Source: Bacillota bacterium
GTDB lineage: Bacteria > Bacillota > Bacilli > Bacillales_A > Planococcaceae
Direction of reading: 5' to 3'
Assembly (NCBI GenBank): GCA_018816185.1
Contig: JAHIWI010000008.1
Span: 1 to 64,000 of the forward strand
DNA: 64,000 bases
Both the position numbers and the translations under genes were made by a program. Of the stretch, positions 18,530-28,065 are shown piece by piece. Position 1 is the first letter of the stretch; each line of letters starts with the position of its first letter. Below the pieces are notes generated by a model. That model saw only the letters and a program-made list of their open reading frames with translations. It made no database searches and was not told the origin of the DNA.

Positions 18530-19051
18530 TTATTTTCGATATTCAGAGGCTAACATGCCGTATAAATGCATATCATGTCGTCTGCCGTCGCGTTGCATCC
18601 ACTCTCTGAACGTACCTTCGTGCTTAAAGCCAAGTGATTCATATAATTTAATGGCACCTGCATTGTAACTGAAAACACTTAATTGTACGCGATGTAAATT
18701 CACTTCATTAAAAGCATAATTTAATAATAATTGCATCGTTTCTTTTCCGTAACCTTTGCTATGGTAGTCCGGACCAAGGGCAATGGAAACCCAACCGATA
18801 TGGTGTGGCCAAATGATATCCTCGATCGCACATACTCCTAAAAAATCTTCACTACCCACGGGACGAATGGCAAAGCGGAAAGTTTTATCAGAATGCTCTT
18901 CTATTAGTTTTTCTGCATTTTTTTCTGACTCTTCTCTGATAGGAAATGCATTATAATATCGACCAAAAGCTTCAACGCCGTTCCATACTCGATAGGTCGA
19001 TAAATCCCCTTTTTTAATTGAAGTTAAGCGAATTTTTTTGCCTGTAAACAT
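18530..19051 (-). CDS. GNAT N-acetyltransferase, RimJ/RimL type
   Basis: Acetyltransferase of the GNAT_3 (RimJ/RimL) group: MFTGKKIRLTSIKKGDL at the start, acetyl-CoA loop GPDYHSKGYGKETMQLLL, then YSYNAGAIKLYESLGFKHEG at the C-terminal end, which is diagnostic. The start at 19051 has GGGGAA upstream; the track start at 19069 has none. It gives 173 residues. The substrate (ribosomal protein, antibiotic or small amine) cannot be told from sequence. Confidence 0.85.
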   Translation of the reverse strand: MFTGKKIRLTSIKKGDLSTYRVWNGVEAFGRYYNAFPIREESEKNAEKLIEEHSDKTFRFAIRPVGSEDFLGVCAIEDIIWPHHIGWVSIALGPDYHSKGYGKETMQLLLNYAFNEVNLHRVQLSVFSYNAGAIKLYESLGFKHEGTFREWMQRDGRRHDMHLYGMLASEYRK

Positions 19052-19164
19052 TAGGTATTCCCCTGTCATAAGTTTTTCTTATAAAGTTTTATTCATTCCA
19101 TGTCATTTTCTTATTACGCCTCTCGAAGTACAATTTAAGTATAGAAGAGAAGGCGGTGAAGTTA

Positions 19165-19902
19165 ATGGATTTAATTCTACTATATGTCATTGGAGTCGTG
19201 GCCACAACGATTGGTACACTTGCAGGTGGTGGAGGTTTTATAAATTTGCCAACAATGCTTTTGTTAGGCATGCCAATACACTCTGCGATTGGTGCCAATA
19301 AAGTTTCGAATACAGTGAGTTCCTTCAGTAGTTTTTTTACCTTATATAAAAGAAAACAAATTTCATTTAAAGATTCCTACTGGATTATTCCGTTCAGTTT
19401 AATTGGCGGACTTACAGGTGGGTGGATTGCTTCGCTTTTATCATCCAAATATTTATTCATCGTCGCTATCGTCTTATTAGTACTGGGCTTTCTAACATCT
19501 TTCATTGGAAAAGATAATTTCACGGGGAATAAAGAATTAACTCTGAATAAGGTTAGTGGGCCAGGACTATACGGAATTGGGATTTATGATGGCTTGTTTG
19601 GCCCTGGTCAAGGAACTTTAATGTTGTATTTATTTAGTTATTTAAATGTCGCATATATTAAATCTGTTGGTCTTGTTAGACTTGCAACGTTCTCCAGTTG
19701 TTTTGGTGCAGCAATTAGTTACATTGCATCAGGTGTCATCATTTGGCCATTAACTCTTGCTCTTATGGCCGGATCTATAACTGGTGCTCAAGTAGGTGTT
19801 CGAATTGCTGAAAAGCTAAATCCTCGTTTTGTGAAACCCATTCTTCGAATCATTACGACTATATTAATTGTTCAATTAATACTGGAAAATCTCGTTTTTT
19901 AA
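19165..19902 (+). CDS. TauE/SafE family membrane transporter
   Basis: Integral membrane protein of the sulfite exporter TauE/SafE family, with about eight helices in two halves. GTLAGGGGFINLPTMLLLGMPIHSAIGANKVSN is the conserved first-half motif and GLYDGLFGPGQGTL-like GIYDGLFGPGQG the second-half copy. The ATG at 19165 with AGGCGG 8 nt upstream is preferred over the in-frame GTG at 19156. It has 245 residues. A GU-containing hairpin with seven Ts (about 19903-19933) could terminate it. The substrate is unknown. Confidence 0.85.
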   Translation: MDLILLYVIGVVATTIGTLAGGGGFINLPTMLLLGMPIHSAIGANKVSNTVSSFSSFFTLYKRKQISFKDSYWIIPFSLIGGLTGGWIASLLSSKYLFIVAIVLLVLGFLTSFIGKDNFTGNKELTLNKVSGPGLYGIGIYDGLFGPGQGTLMLYLFSYLNVAYIKSVGLVRLATFSSCFGAAISYIASGVIIWPLTLALMAGSITGAQVGVRIAEKLNPRFVKPILRIITTILIVQLILENLVF

Positions 19903-20145
19903 GGGGGGACTGATTTGAGGTCTCTCTTTTTTTATTGGAAAAATAAATTCGTTCATTAAAAGTGGCAGAATGCATATTTCCCGGGAAATTCTGTGTTTTC
20001 AAGATGCTATGTTGGAATAAAATGCTGAATTTGAAACTTTCCTCTGGTTGTTTCGTAAATAAAAACATTGGCGATGAGGAATTGAACTTTATTGGATACA
20101 TTTCGTCTTATAAAAATACTACTTTAGATAGGGAAGGTGAAAAGT

Positions 20146-21069
20146 GTGGAGCAACAACCAATCGTAGAATTGAGACAACTTTCGAAAACTATTGGGAAAA
20201 AGAAAATTATTGATAATTTAAATCTGTCTTTATTTCCCGGTCAAATCACAGGATTTTTAGGACCAAATGGTGCTGGGAAGACGACAACCATCCGAATGAT
20301 GTCAGGGTTAATGAAACCGACAAGCGGAGAAGTCGTTGTTGAAGGGCAAACATTAAACGATCACTTTGAAGAGACGATGAGTAAAGTGGGTGTAATTGTT
20401 GAAAATCCAGAGATGTATAAATATATGTCTGGATGGAAAAACCTGTTGCATTTTGCGCGAATGGATAAAACAGTTACGAAAGAACGCATCATTCAAGTAG
20501 TTGAACAGGTAGGAATGCAAAATCGTATCCATGAGAAGGTATCTTCTTATTCACTAGGAATGCGTCAAAGATTAGGATTAGCTCAAGCGTTGCTTCACCG
20601 TCCAAAGTTTCTTATTTTAGATGAGCCGACAAATGGTTTAGACCCAGCAGGGATTCGCGAATTTCGTACATATTTAAGAAAAATTGCTGTCGAAGATGGT
20701 GTGTCAGTATTTGTTTCAAGTCATTTATTATCTGAAATTGAACTCATGTGTGATCGTATTGCCATCATTCAAAATGGTCAGCTGATTGACCTTAGAGAAA
20801 TGAACCAAGTAGAGGAAGCTCATTATTATATTGAAGCGCAACCTGCAGAACAAGCGAGCGAACTACTTATTGCCCAAGGACTTGTTCTTGAAGTTAGTGG
20901 ATCCGGATTTATTGCAAAAGTGGAACAAGTTCAAATCCCTTCAATCATTCATTCACTTGTGGCTGCGAATTTGGAAGTTTTTGCTGTTCAACCATTCCGT
21001 AAAACACTAGAAGATCAATTCTTAGAAATGACAGGAGGTGGCCAAATTGCTGAATCTCATAAGAAATGA
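20146..21069 (+). CDS. ABC transporter ATP-binding protein (ABC-2 exporter type)
   Basis: ATPase of the CcmA/DrrA-like group: Walker A GPNGAGKTTT, signature YSLGMRQRLGL, Walker B FLILDEPTNGLD, H-loop SSHLL. The C-terminal 80 residues (EAQPAEQASELLIAQGL) are the regulatory extension seen in bacitracin/nisin-type exporters. The GTG at 20146 with GGGAAGG upstream is the likely start. It overlaps the downstream permease, so both form one exporter; the LSLGMRQR-type signature occurs in the BcrA/lantibiotic-immunity group, but the substrate is unproven. Confidence 0.88.
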   Translation: MEQQPIVELRQLSKTIGKKKIIDNLNLSLFPGQITGFLGPNGAGKTTTIRMMSGLMKPTSGEVVVEGQTLNDHFEETMSKVGVIVENPEMYKYMSGWKNLLHFARMDKTVTKERIIQVVEQVGMQNRIHEKVSSYSLGMRQRLGLAQALLHRPKFLILDEPTNGLDPAGIREFRTYLRKIAVEDGVSVFVSSHLLSEIELMCDRIAIIQNGQLIDLREMNQVEEAHYYIEAQPAEQASELLIAQGLVLEVSGSGFIAKVEQVQIPSIIHSLVAANLEVFAVQPFRKTLEDQFLEMTGGGQIAESHKK

Positions 21070-21994
21070 ATGGATGAAACTATGGCATAAAAAAGCCACT
21101 TGGATCATGGCCGGATTGTTAGTCCTCATCTTGATAGGTGTATCCGGTATTGGAAAATGGGCTCAATCAAATATGATGCAACCAGAAAATCAACCAACCT
21201 GGGAACAAAATTTGACTGAAACTCAAGCATTCACAAAAGCGCAACTTGCTGAGCCAAACATAGATAAGGAATTTAAAAAGCAACTTGAAGAAGATTTGGC
21301 GATTATTGACTATCGATTATCGCAAAATGAACCACCAATCGACCCAGGCAGTCGCGAACAACATATTCTAGATTCTAATACAATGTTGTCATTAGTGTTG
21401 ATGTTTGCGGTAATCGCTGCTGCAAGTATCGTAGCTGCGGAATTTTCTCAAGGCACAATCAAAATGTTATTAAGTAGACCTGTTAAGCGTTGGAAAATCC
21501 TAACGTCTAAATATGTAACAACCATTCTTTATGCATTAGTATTAACAGTGATTGCGATTATTTCAGCGGTCATAGCCGGATTCATTTTCTACGATTCAGG
21601 AAGTGGCGTATTGCTGGATGTGCAGGATGGAAAAGTTGTTGAGATATCTTATTGGGGTCGAGTGATCGCCTTATATGCGCTACAATTTGTTGGTGTCATC
21701 GTCTTTACTACCTTTGCTTTTGCGATTGGTAGTGTGTTCCGAACAAGTTCATTAGCCATCGGATTATCGATCTTCCTCTTATTCATGGGACCAAATATTG
21801 TGTTCTTTTTAAGAGAATATGAATTTACAAAGTATATCCTATTTACGCATATTGATTTAACGGGGTATATTACCGGAAATATGTTCGTTCAGGATATCAC
21901 GTGGCCGTTTTCAGTAGCAGTATTGCTGATGTATATGTTGCTGTTTTTATTCATCAGTTATTGGTCATTTACAAAACGAGATATAACAGCTTAA
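21047..21994 (+). CDS. ABC-2 type transporter permease
   Basis: Membrane partner of the preceding ATPase. An N-terminal helix (ATWIMAGLLVLILIGVSGI), an approximately 70-residue extracellular loop rich in Gln/Glu, and five further helices; EFSQGTIKMLLSRPVKRWKIL is the cytosolic coupling segment typical of ABC2_membrane_2/YhaP-like permeases. The TTG at 21047 follows GGAGGTGG by 6 nt and is a better start than the GTG at 21038. About 315 residues. Confidence 0.85.
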   Translation: MLNLIRNEWMKLWHKKATWIMAGLLVLILIGVSGIGKWAQSNMMQPENQPTWEQNLTETQAFTKAQLAEPNIDKEFKKQLEEDLAIIDYRLSQNEPPIDPGSREQHILDSNTMLSLVLMFAVIAAASIVAAEFSQGTIKMLLSRPVKRWKILTSKYVTTILYALVLTVIAIISAVIAGFIFYDSGSGVLLDVQDGKVVEISYWGRVIALYALQFVGVIVFTTFAFAIGSVFRTSSLAIGLSIFLLFMGPNIVFFLREYEFTKYILFTHIDLTGYITGNMFVQDITWPFSVAVLLMYMLLFLFISYWSFTKRDITA

Positions 21995-21995
21995 T

Positions 21996-22039
21996 GAAAA
22001 AGACATCGTTGCCCAGTAAAAGGGCCGATGTCTTTTTTT
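21996..22039. terminator. Bidirectional terminator after the ABC exporter
   Basis: AAAAAGACATCG and CGATGTCTTTTTTT flank a loop containing GTTGCCCAGTAAAAGGGC, which can extend the stem. It lies directly after the permease stop and just before the convergent oxidoreductase gene. Confidence 0.85.
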
Positions 22040-22045
22040 ATTTTG

Positions 22046-23020
22046 CTAGCCTATAACATTTATGACTACCTTACCTTGAGCATGTCCTTCTTCTACGTAT
22101 CGAATCGCTTCGGGTACATCATTTAAAGTGTAACATCTGTCAATAACCGGGGTTATTTTGCCGGCGCTCAGTAACTCTTGAATTATGTGCAGGTCGGCTT
22201 TTTTACGTACTGCAAAGAGCATCACCATTTTCTGCTTTACGAAACGAGATAAAACTAGAGCTCGGAGCGAACGACTTAATGGGCCAAGAAAACGCCCCTT
22301 ATCAGGACCGCCAACTAGGACGAGAATTCCATTTGAGTCCAATACTCGTCTACAATTTGTCAGCGAATGATTTCCTACAGCATCAAATATGAGGTCATAT
22401 TGTTGTTCACTGCGAGTAAAATCTTCCAGCGTGTAATCGATGACATGGTCTGCTCCAATTGAACGTACCATTTCTACATTTCGGGTACTACAAACACCAG
22501 TAACAATCGCACCGAACGATTTGGCAATCTGAACCGCAAACGTACCTACACCTCCAGCCGCACCATTTATCAAAACCTTTTGACCTGGCTGAATTTGACC
22601 TTGATCGCGAAGTCCCTGCAAAGCTGTAAAAGCAGCAATAGGTACAGCAGCAGCTTGTTTAAAGGTCATATTGTTTGGTTTAATCACGAAAGCTTTTTCA
22701 TTAGCACAAACATACTCAGCAAACGCACCATTGCAGCCTCCGAATACCTCGTCTCCTGGTTTGAATTCCGTTACGTCTTTGCCCACAGATTCAACCGTAC
22801 CAGCCACATCTACACCTAAACGATTGTTCTTTGGTTTTAGCATTCCCGCTTGTATGCGCAGCACGTAAGGGGTGCCTCTCATAAAGTGCCAGTCCAAGGG
22901 GTTAACGGAAGCAGTGTGAACTTTTAAAAGGACTTCATCATCTTTAGGAATAGGTTTTTCTAGTTCCTTAAGTTGGAGGATATTAGACGATCCATAATTT
23001 GTATAGATAATCGCTTTCAT
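22046..23020 (-). CDS. NAD(P)-dependent MDR oxidoreductase (quinone reductase-like)
   Basis: Medium-chain dehydrogenase/reductase of the zinc-free quinone oxidoreductase group. The GroES-like domain has HTASVNPLDWHFMRG and GVDVAGTVESVGKDV; the nucleotide-binding motif is INGAAGGVGTFAVQIAKSFGA. Zinc ligands of classical alcohol dehydrogenases are absent. It has 324 residues. The start at 23020 has AAGGGGA upstream. It is transcribed alone, with the substrate unknown. Confidence 0.87.
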   Translation of the reverse strand: MKAIIYTNYGSSNILQLKELEKPIPKDDEVLLKVHTASVNPLDWHFMRGTPYVLRIQAGMLKPKNNRLGVDVAGTVESVGKDVTEFKPGDEVFGGCNGAFAEYVCANEKAFVIKPNNMTFKQAAAVPIAAFTALQGLRDQGQIQPGQKVLINGAAGGVGTFAVQIAKSFGAIVTGVCSTRNVEMVRSIGADHVIDYTLEDFTRSEQQYDLIFDAVGNHSLTNCRRVLDSNGILVLVGGPDKGRFLGPLSRSLRALVLSRFVKQKMVMLFAVRKKADLHIIQELLSAGKITPVIDRCYTLNDVPEAIRYVEEGHAQGKVVINVIG

Positions 23021-23175
23021 AGGTAGGTCCCCTTATATTCATTTTAAGCACTACATTACATGATTTCTTATCGATTAATTCGACAAGAATTATCATAAGC
23101 CTTTAAATTTGAAATTAAATGAAATTAAAGATGTGTATGGATCTGTAAGCATTATCAATTTATATGCCTTTACTT

Positions 23176-23216
23176 AATGAAAAAGACATCGCAACCCGAT
23201 AGTGGGAGCGATGTCA
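23176..23216 (-). terminator. Terminator after hemAT
   Basis: Minus strand GACATCGC and GCGATGTC form an 8-bp GC-containing stem with a loop of about 15 nt, followed by TTTTTC, 8 nt after the hemAT stop. Confidence 0.8.
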
Positions 23217-23224
23217 TTCTCGTA

Positions 23225-24532
23225 TTAAATATCATGAATGGTAGAAATAAGTCGGTCAGAAGAACTTGCAACCTGTGTCGTTGCATTGGTCAATTCGTCT
23301 AAAACGGTAGCCATTGTAACGATTTGTTCAGTTGTACGCTCGCTCTGATCTTTAATGCCAGACATTGCGTCAACAATTGTGTTAAACGATAATGATAATT
23401 GTTGTTGTGTATCAACCGATTCGTTAATTTGTGTGTCTACATGCTGGACAGATGATTCCATGTTCGTGATGCTTAATTCAGTTTGCTGAATTAAAGACGA
23501 GACACTTTGAACTGCAGATTTTGTTTCCTCAGCTAACTTTCGAACCTCGTCAGCCACGACTGCGAAGCCGCGTCCATGTTCACCAGCTCGTGCAGCTTCA
23601 ATTGAAGCATTAAGTGCTAGTAAGTTCGTTTGGTCTGCGATCGATGTTACAAGACCAACGATCTCGCTGATTTTTTGAGATGAAATTCGTAACTTTGTCA
23701 TTGTTTCTTCAAGTGTTGTCACACTGTCCAAAATCGATTTCATTTGATTGCTTTGTTGATCTAATAATAATTTACCTGATTGTGATTTTTCTTCAGTAGA
23801 ATTAACGAAGAATAACCCTTGTTTCGTAAAGCTCGCAATTTCGTCAGATTCAGCAGATAATTGTTGAATCGATGCATTGGTTTCTTCACTAATTGCACCT
23901 AATTCTTCAGCAGTTGTGCGAACGGTAGAAATTAAACTCTCCTTGGTATCAGCTGCTTCTTGGCGTATACGTTCATGCTGTGCATCGTACGCCTCGATAA
24001 CTAACTGTTGCTCGAAATTAAGTACTTTTGTGATCGCTTTAATTGCCAAAATATTGTCAGCTGTAGACATATTTAATGAGAAAATAATATCAGTTAATCC
24101 AGAAACAAAGCTTTGGAATGAACCCATATACCACTTCGTTCCAAGACCAATTCGAACATGTACATGTGCAATGGTATGACGTTGGTTTATGTATGCTTGA
24201 TTAATTTGCCCTTCAAACATTTCGTCTAAATGACGTTTTAAAGTTACTTTTAAGCGATCTACCGAACTATTTTTTTGAATGATCTCATTTAAGCCTGAAC
24301 CATATTCAAGTGCTTGGTAAAAATGAGTTACTAAATCCTCAAGATGAGGTTGAATATGTGGTTGAAGTTGTCGAATGACAGCCAAATCGTTCTTGGTTAA
24401 ATCTATCATTTGAATCTGCTTCTCTAGTTCCTTATTATGAGAAAGGTCTAGAATAACCTGCTCTTGCCAAGTTTGTAGATTTAACACAATTGATTTATTT
24501 GTAGCTTTTTTGCTTTTAAACATAGTCACCAT
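23225..24532 (-). CDS. hemAT: Heme-based aerotaxis transducer HemAT
   Basis: Soluble oxygen receptor for chemotaxis: an N-terminal protoglobin-like sensor (about residues 10-190) and a C-terminal methyl-accepting signalling domain. The globin contains [19 protein letters not shown], where the first His of the HVHVR stretch is at the proximal heme position known from B. subtilis HemAT. The hairpin tip [45 protein letters not shown] is the MCP signature (shown here in pieces of the conserved core). It has 435 residues and no membrane segment. Confidence 0.93.
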   Translation of the reverse strand: MVTMFKSKKATNKSIVLNLQTWQEQVILDLSHNKELEKQIQMIDLTKNDLAVIRQLQPHIQPHLEDLVTHFYQALEYGSGLNEIIQKNSSVDRLKVTLKRHLDEMFEGQINQAYINQRHTIAHVHVRIGLGTKWYMGSFQSFVSGLTDIIFSLNMSTADNILAIKAITKVLNFEQQLVIEAYDAQHERIRQEAADTKESLISTVRTTAEELGAISEETNASIQQLSAESDEIASFTKQGLFFVNSTEEKSQSGKLLLDQQSNQMKSILDSVTTLEETMTKLRISSQKISEIVGLVTSIADQTNLLALNASIEAARAGEHGRGFAVVADEVRKLAEETKSAVQSVSSLIQQTELSITNMESSVQHVDTQINESVDTQQQLSLSFNTIVDAMSGIKDQSERTTEQIVTMATVLDELTNATTQVASSSDRLISTIHDI

Positions 24533-24584
24533 GCACGTGTCCCTCTTCCTTTTACAATAACTAAAATAGTCCCTACGTACCTAT

Positions 24585-24611
24585 ATATCGACATGAATAC
24601 TATTTTTTTGA
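24585..24611 (-). promoter_or_regulatory. Possible sigma-D (flagellar) promoter of hemAT
   Basis: Minus strand TCAA, 15-nt spacer, GTCGATAT (24592 to 24585), compared with the sigma-D consensus TAAA-N15-GCCGATAT: 7 of 8 in the -10, two of four in the -35. It lies about 50 nt before the start. Motility genes and hemAT are sigma-D controlled in B. subtilis, so the match is plausible but not certain. Confidence 0.4.
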
Positions 24612-24659
24612 GAATACGTCGACAATAAAGATTAGATTTTATGAAAAGGAGACGCGAAT

Positions 24660-25223
24660 GTGAAAAAATTTCTATCTATAATAAATATCTTATTTTTACT
24701 AGTTTTAGGCGGACTTCTTTTTGTATGGATTGATAGAGAAATCGAAAATAAGCGAATTCGAGAGGCAAGACCATTGCCTAGCGGATTGCATAATATAGTA
24801 GAAGAAAAAAGTGTGGAATTAGTCGAACAAGCGAATAAAATAGGAATTCCTATTTTAATTACAGACGGATTTAGATCGATAGAATCACAAAATGAAATTT
24901 ACGATCAGGGCAGAACAAGTAGTGGCGCTATTGTTTCCTATGCAAAAGGAGGCGAAAGTTATCATAATTACGGACTTGCGTTCGATTTTGCCTTACTCAA
25001 TCAAGACAACTCCATTTCATATGATTTACAAAGAGACTCCAATGGAAATGGAGAAGCAGACTGGTTTGAAGTTGCCCGAATAGGAAAGGATCTTGGTTTT
25101 ACATGGGGTGGCGACTGGCGTGGTTTTAAAGACTATCCTCACTTTGAATATACTTTAGGCTTATCTATTCGTGAACTGCAAAATGGTTGGAGAATCGAAG
25201 ATAAAATAGAAGAAAGTAACTGA
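24660..25223 (+). CDS. Membrane-anchored M15 peptidase (CwlK/VanY-like)
   Basis: Peptidoglycan peptidase of the M15 family (D-Ala-D-Ala or L-Ala-D-Glu endopeptidase). One N-terminal helix (IINILFLLVLGGLLFVWID) anchors or exports it. Zinc and catalytic motifs are present: TDGFRS, SYHNYGLAFDF and the final HFEY. The spacing to HFEY matches the CwlK/M15C type. It has 187 residues; start GTG after AAAAGGAGA. It probably trims wall peptides outside the membrane and is not linked to neighbours. Confidence 0.85.
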   Translation: MKKFLSIINILFLLVLGGLLFVWIDREIENKRIREARPLPSGLHNIVEEKSVELVEQANKIGIPILITDGFRSIESQNEIYDQGRTSSGAIVSYAKGGESYHNYGLAFDFALLNQDNSISYDLQRDSNGNGEADWFEVARIGKDLGFTWGGDWRGFKDYPHFEYTLGLSIRELQNGWRIEDKIEESN

Positions 25224-25231
25224 TAATTTGT

Positions 25232-25279
25232 GAAAGAGCAAGCTCCTGTTTACACTATAAACAGGAGCTTGCTCTTTCA
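25232..25279. terminator. Long bidirectional terminator
   Basis: A perfect 20-bp stem (GAAAGAGCAAGCTCCTGTTT with its complement) encloses a short loop. It separates the convergent M15 peptidase and alkyltransferase-like genes. The near absence of a long T-run makes it partly unusual, but position and stem strength support termination in both directions. Confidence 0.75.
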
Positions 25280-25285
25280 TTCCGT

Positions 25286-25591
25286 CTATTCAAACACACT
25301 CAAATCCACGCGTCCATCCCTCAAAAACCCAACATCTTCACTTTCAAGTAACATGCGCTGCAACTCGCGTGATTCATCGTCAGGAACAGCAATTTCTCCT
25401 TTTGCATTGACGACACGATGCCAGGGCAATTGATGTTTTTCGCTCATTGTATGTAAAATACGAACAACTTGGCGAGCAGCACGAGGGCTTCCTGCTAATC
25501 TGGCTACTTGTCCATAGGTGACGACTCTGCCTGGGGGAATCTCTTTTAAAATGCGCACAACTTCAGCCGTAAATGGTTGCAATTCGCTCAC
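25286..25591 (-). CDS. Alkyltransferase-like protein (ATL)
   Basis: A 101-residue protein matching the DNA-binding half of O6-methylguanine methyltransferases: IPPGRVVTYGQVARLAGSPRAARQV with the helix-turn-helix and the Arg finger. The usual PCHR active site reads PWHR, so the alkyl-accepting Cys is replaced by Trp. That is the hallmark of ATL proteins, which bind O6-alkylguanine without repairing it and hand it to nucleotide excision repair. Catalytic MGMT activity is therefore not expected. Confidence 0.92.
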   Translation of the reverse strand: MSELQPFTAEVVRILKEIPPGRVVTYGQVARLAGSPRAARQVVRILHTMSEKHQLPWHRVVNAKGEIAVPDDESRELQRMLLESEDVGFLRDGRVDLSVFE

Positions 25592-25691
25592 TCCTCACTT
25601 CCTTCATTGTAATCAAACCGTGTTCCTCGTGTCGATACAATATGATATATTACGGGTAACGAATAATTATTTCATAAAGGGGTGTCGATAG

Positions 25692-27338
25692 ATGTTTGAT
25701 TGTCGAGAAGAAGTATTGGCTTTAACGAAGCAACTTGTGCGGATTGAAAGTATTGTGAATGAGGGCGGGGAAAAGGTTGTCTCACAAGCTATTCATACCC
25801 TTATTTCTTCCTATCCATATTTCCAAGAACATACGGATAACGTCATCTATCAGCCAACTGAAGACGATGACCAAGAACGATACAATGTCATCGCTTTTGT
25901 GAAAGGGACGAAAAGTCCTTCCAATAAAACCGTCATATTGATGGGGCATGTCGATACAGTTGGTATTGATGATTTTCAATTAAAAGAATATGCATTAGAT
26001 CCCGATGCTTTAGCACAAGCGCTTCACAATGAAGAGTTGCCACCTGCTGTTCGTGCCGATCTTGAGTCTGGTGAATACGAATTTGGACGCGGCGTGCTCG
26101 ACATGAAATCAGGTGTTTCGAGTCATCTGTATTTATTAAAATACTATTCGGAACATCCTGATGAACTGGAAGGGAATTTGCTCGTTGTCTTTGAATGTGA
26201 CGAGGAAGATGGCTCTCATGGAATCATTTCTTCTTTAACTGAACTTAAAAATCTTCGAGAAACGCTTGGTTTTGAATATGTAGCGGCGATTAATGCTGAC
26301 TTTGTATCTCCAAGGTATAACGGGGATCCTAATCGGTACATATACAAGGGGACAGTCGGTAAGTTATTGCCATCATTCTTTATTACCGGATCGGAAACGC
26401 ATGTGGGTTCATGTTTTGAAGGAATCGATCCTAATTTCATCGCCGCTCATTTGACGCGTCAAATTAGTTACAACCCAGCTCTTTGTAATGAAGCACTAGG
26501 TGAGACGACGGTACCACCGGTTTCATTGAAACAAATGGACTTAAAACCAACCTATACCGTGCAAACCGCATTATCGGCATATGTGTATTTCAATTTCTTC
26601 ATTCATTCATGGTCACCAAAAGAAGTACTTGAATTATTGAAAGTGGAAGCATCAACGGCGTTCGCAACAGCTTTACATGAGTTCAAGAAGCACTATCAAG
26701 CTTTCACGCAAGCAAGCGGGGAGCCAATGAATGAGATTTTATGGGAACCAAGAGTTATGACGTATGAAGAGATGGATGAACATTTAGTAGATGAACATGG
26801 GGAAGCGTATATTCAACATATGGATGAATTCAAGGGACAACTGATGTTACAAACGGAACTAGATACCCGCATGTTTGCAGCCCGAGTTGTCGAAGAAGCG
26901 TGGAAGTGGATGCCGAATAAAAACCCAGCGATTATCGTGTTCTATTCGTCGCTTTATTCGCCAAGAATAGAGCTATCTGGTAAAACAGATAACGAAAGAA
27001 CTTTATTAGATGCACTCGATATAGCTGTCGAGAATGTCCAACCGCATTATCAACATCCAATCGTGACAAAGAACTTCTTTCCTTACATCTCGGATATGAG
27101 TTTTGTCGCATTAAGCGATGATGAAGTTGGAATATCCGCTGTATCTGCAAACAACCCAGGATGGGGTACGAAGCATTACGTCAATTACCAAGCCATTCGC
27201 GATATCAATGTTCCAGTAATTAATATAGGTCCATATGGACACGATGCGCACAAACAATATGAACGAATGGAACGTAGCTTTACACTTGATATCGTTCCAA
27301 ACTTAACGAATCAAGTGATTAAAGAATTAATTGGATAA
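25692..27338 (+). CDS. rocB: RocB-like M20 peptidase (arginine utilisation)
   Basis: M20/M28-type zinc hydrolase of the RocB family, 548 residues. Metal ligands appear in MGHVDTVG, GRGVLDMKSG and FECDEEDGSHG. The long insert with WEPRVMTYEEM and the C-terminal GPYGHDAHKQYERM are RocB-specific. In B. subtilis RocB belongs to arginine catabolism, though its reaction is not firmly known. No rocA, rocC, rocD or rocF lies nearby, so here it stands alone. RBS AAAGGGG. Confidence 0.87.
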   Translation: MFDCREEVLALTKQLVRIESIVNEGGEKVVSQAIHTLISSYPYFQEHTDNVIYQPTEDDDQERYNVIAFVKGTKSPSNKTVILMGHVDTVGIDDFQLKEYALDPDALAQALHNEELPPAVRADLESGEYEFGRGVLDMKSGVSSHLYLLKYYSEHPDELEGNLLVVFECDEEDGSHGIISSLTELKNLRETLGFEYVAAINADFVSPRYNGDPNRYIYKGTVGKLLPSFFITGSETHVGSCFEGIDPNFIAAHLTRQISYNPALCNEALGETTVPPVSLKQMDLKPTYTVQTALSAYVYFNFFIHSWSPKEVLELLKVEASTAFATALHEFKKHYQAFTQASGEPMNEILWEPRVMTYEEMDEHLVDEHGEAYIQHMDEFKGQLMLQTELDTRMFAARVVEEAWKWMPNKNPAIIVFYSSLYSPRIELSGKTDNERTLLDALDIAVENVQPHYQHPIVTKNFFPYISDMSFVALSDDEVGISAVSANNPGWGTKHYVNYQAIRDINVPVINIGPYGHDAHKQYERMERSFTLDIVPNLTNQVIKELIG

Positions 27339-27368
27339 ACAAACTTGACCTACTAAGGGGGCATATTG

Positions 27369-27698
27369 ATGAACATTAGAATGTCGAAAAATATAGGATT
27401 TCAAGTACATGATGTTGAAAAGGCAAAAGAATTTTACTCGACTATTTTTGGAATGAAGGAACCTGATCAAAAAGAAGTGGATGAGGTAGAATTTAGAACA
27501 AAGAACAATTCGATTTACTTAATGGGTGGAAATGAAAATCTTGGCCTTATAATGGAAGTGGTCGTCAGCGATTTGGATGAAGCAAAGAAATATTTTGTCG
27601 AAAATGGCTGTGAAATCGTTAGGTGGCATGGCAAAGGGAAAGACTGTTACATTAAAGATCCTTTTGGGATGATTTTTAATGTTTGGGAAGAGTCATAA
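27369..27698 (+). CDS. VOC superfamily (glyoxalase-like) protein
   Basis: A single vicinal-oxygen-chelate domain of 109 residues: NIGFQVHDVEKAKEFYSTIFGM at the start, KDPFGMIFNVWE at the end. These are the typical first strand/helix and the last strand with a metal-ligand Glu. Start taken at ATG 27369 after AAGGGGG rather than the TTG at 27366. Enzyme, resistance protein or binding protein cannot be distinguished. Confidence 0.8.
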   Translation: MNIRMSKNIGFQVHDVEKAKEFYSTIFGMKEPDQKEVDEVEFRTKNNSIYLMGGNENLGLIMEVVVSDLDEAKKYFVENGCEIVRWHGKGKDCYIKDPFGMIFNVWEES

Positions 27699-27781
27699 TT
27701 TAGCATTCAGTAAAGAATTAGGCATTATTTAGTCTTCTCGTGGTAAGATGGAGATATCGTATAAACGAAGGAGCAAACTAC

Positions 27782-28063
27782 ATGAAAATTACAAATCATT
27801 TATTTGATAAAATTAATGACCCTACAGGAATTATTGAAGGTGACCGTTACGAATTCTTATTAGACCTTGAAATTGATGAGGAAGATGAGTTATTCACTGA
27901 AGGTGGCGTTGACCTTCGTGTCATTATAGCTTCAGATGACAATGGTTTGCGTATTGTCCAGTATTACTTCACAGATAAAGGAACGAAAACAACAATGGAT
28001 TTCGCTCTTGAAGATGATGAAGAAGCTGAAATTTTAGCGTTCTGTAAAGAAAAAATGGCATAA
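27782..28063 (+). CDS. Small acidic protein, DUF6509-like
   Basis: A 93-residue acidic protein (MKITNHLFDKINDPTG, many Asp/Glu: EIDEEDELFTEGG). It resembles a small uncharacterised Bacillales family that I recall as DUF6509, but this is from memory. The ATG at 27782 follows AAGGAGC; the track start at 27740 has no RBS. A terminator follows directly. No signal peptide or membrane helix; cytosolic. Confidence 0.65.
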   Translation: MKITNHLFDKINDPTGIIEGDRYEFLLDLEIDEEDELFTEGGVDLRVIIASDDNGLRIVQYYFTDKGTKTTMDFALEDDEEAEILAFCKEKMA

Positions 28064-28065
28064 TT

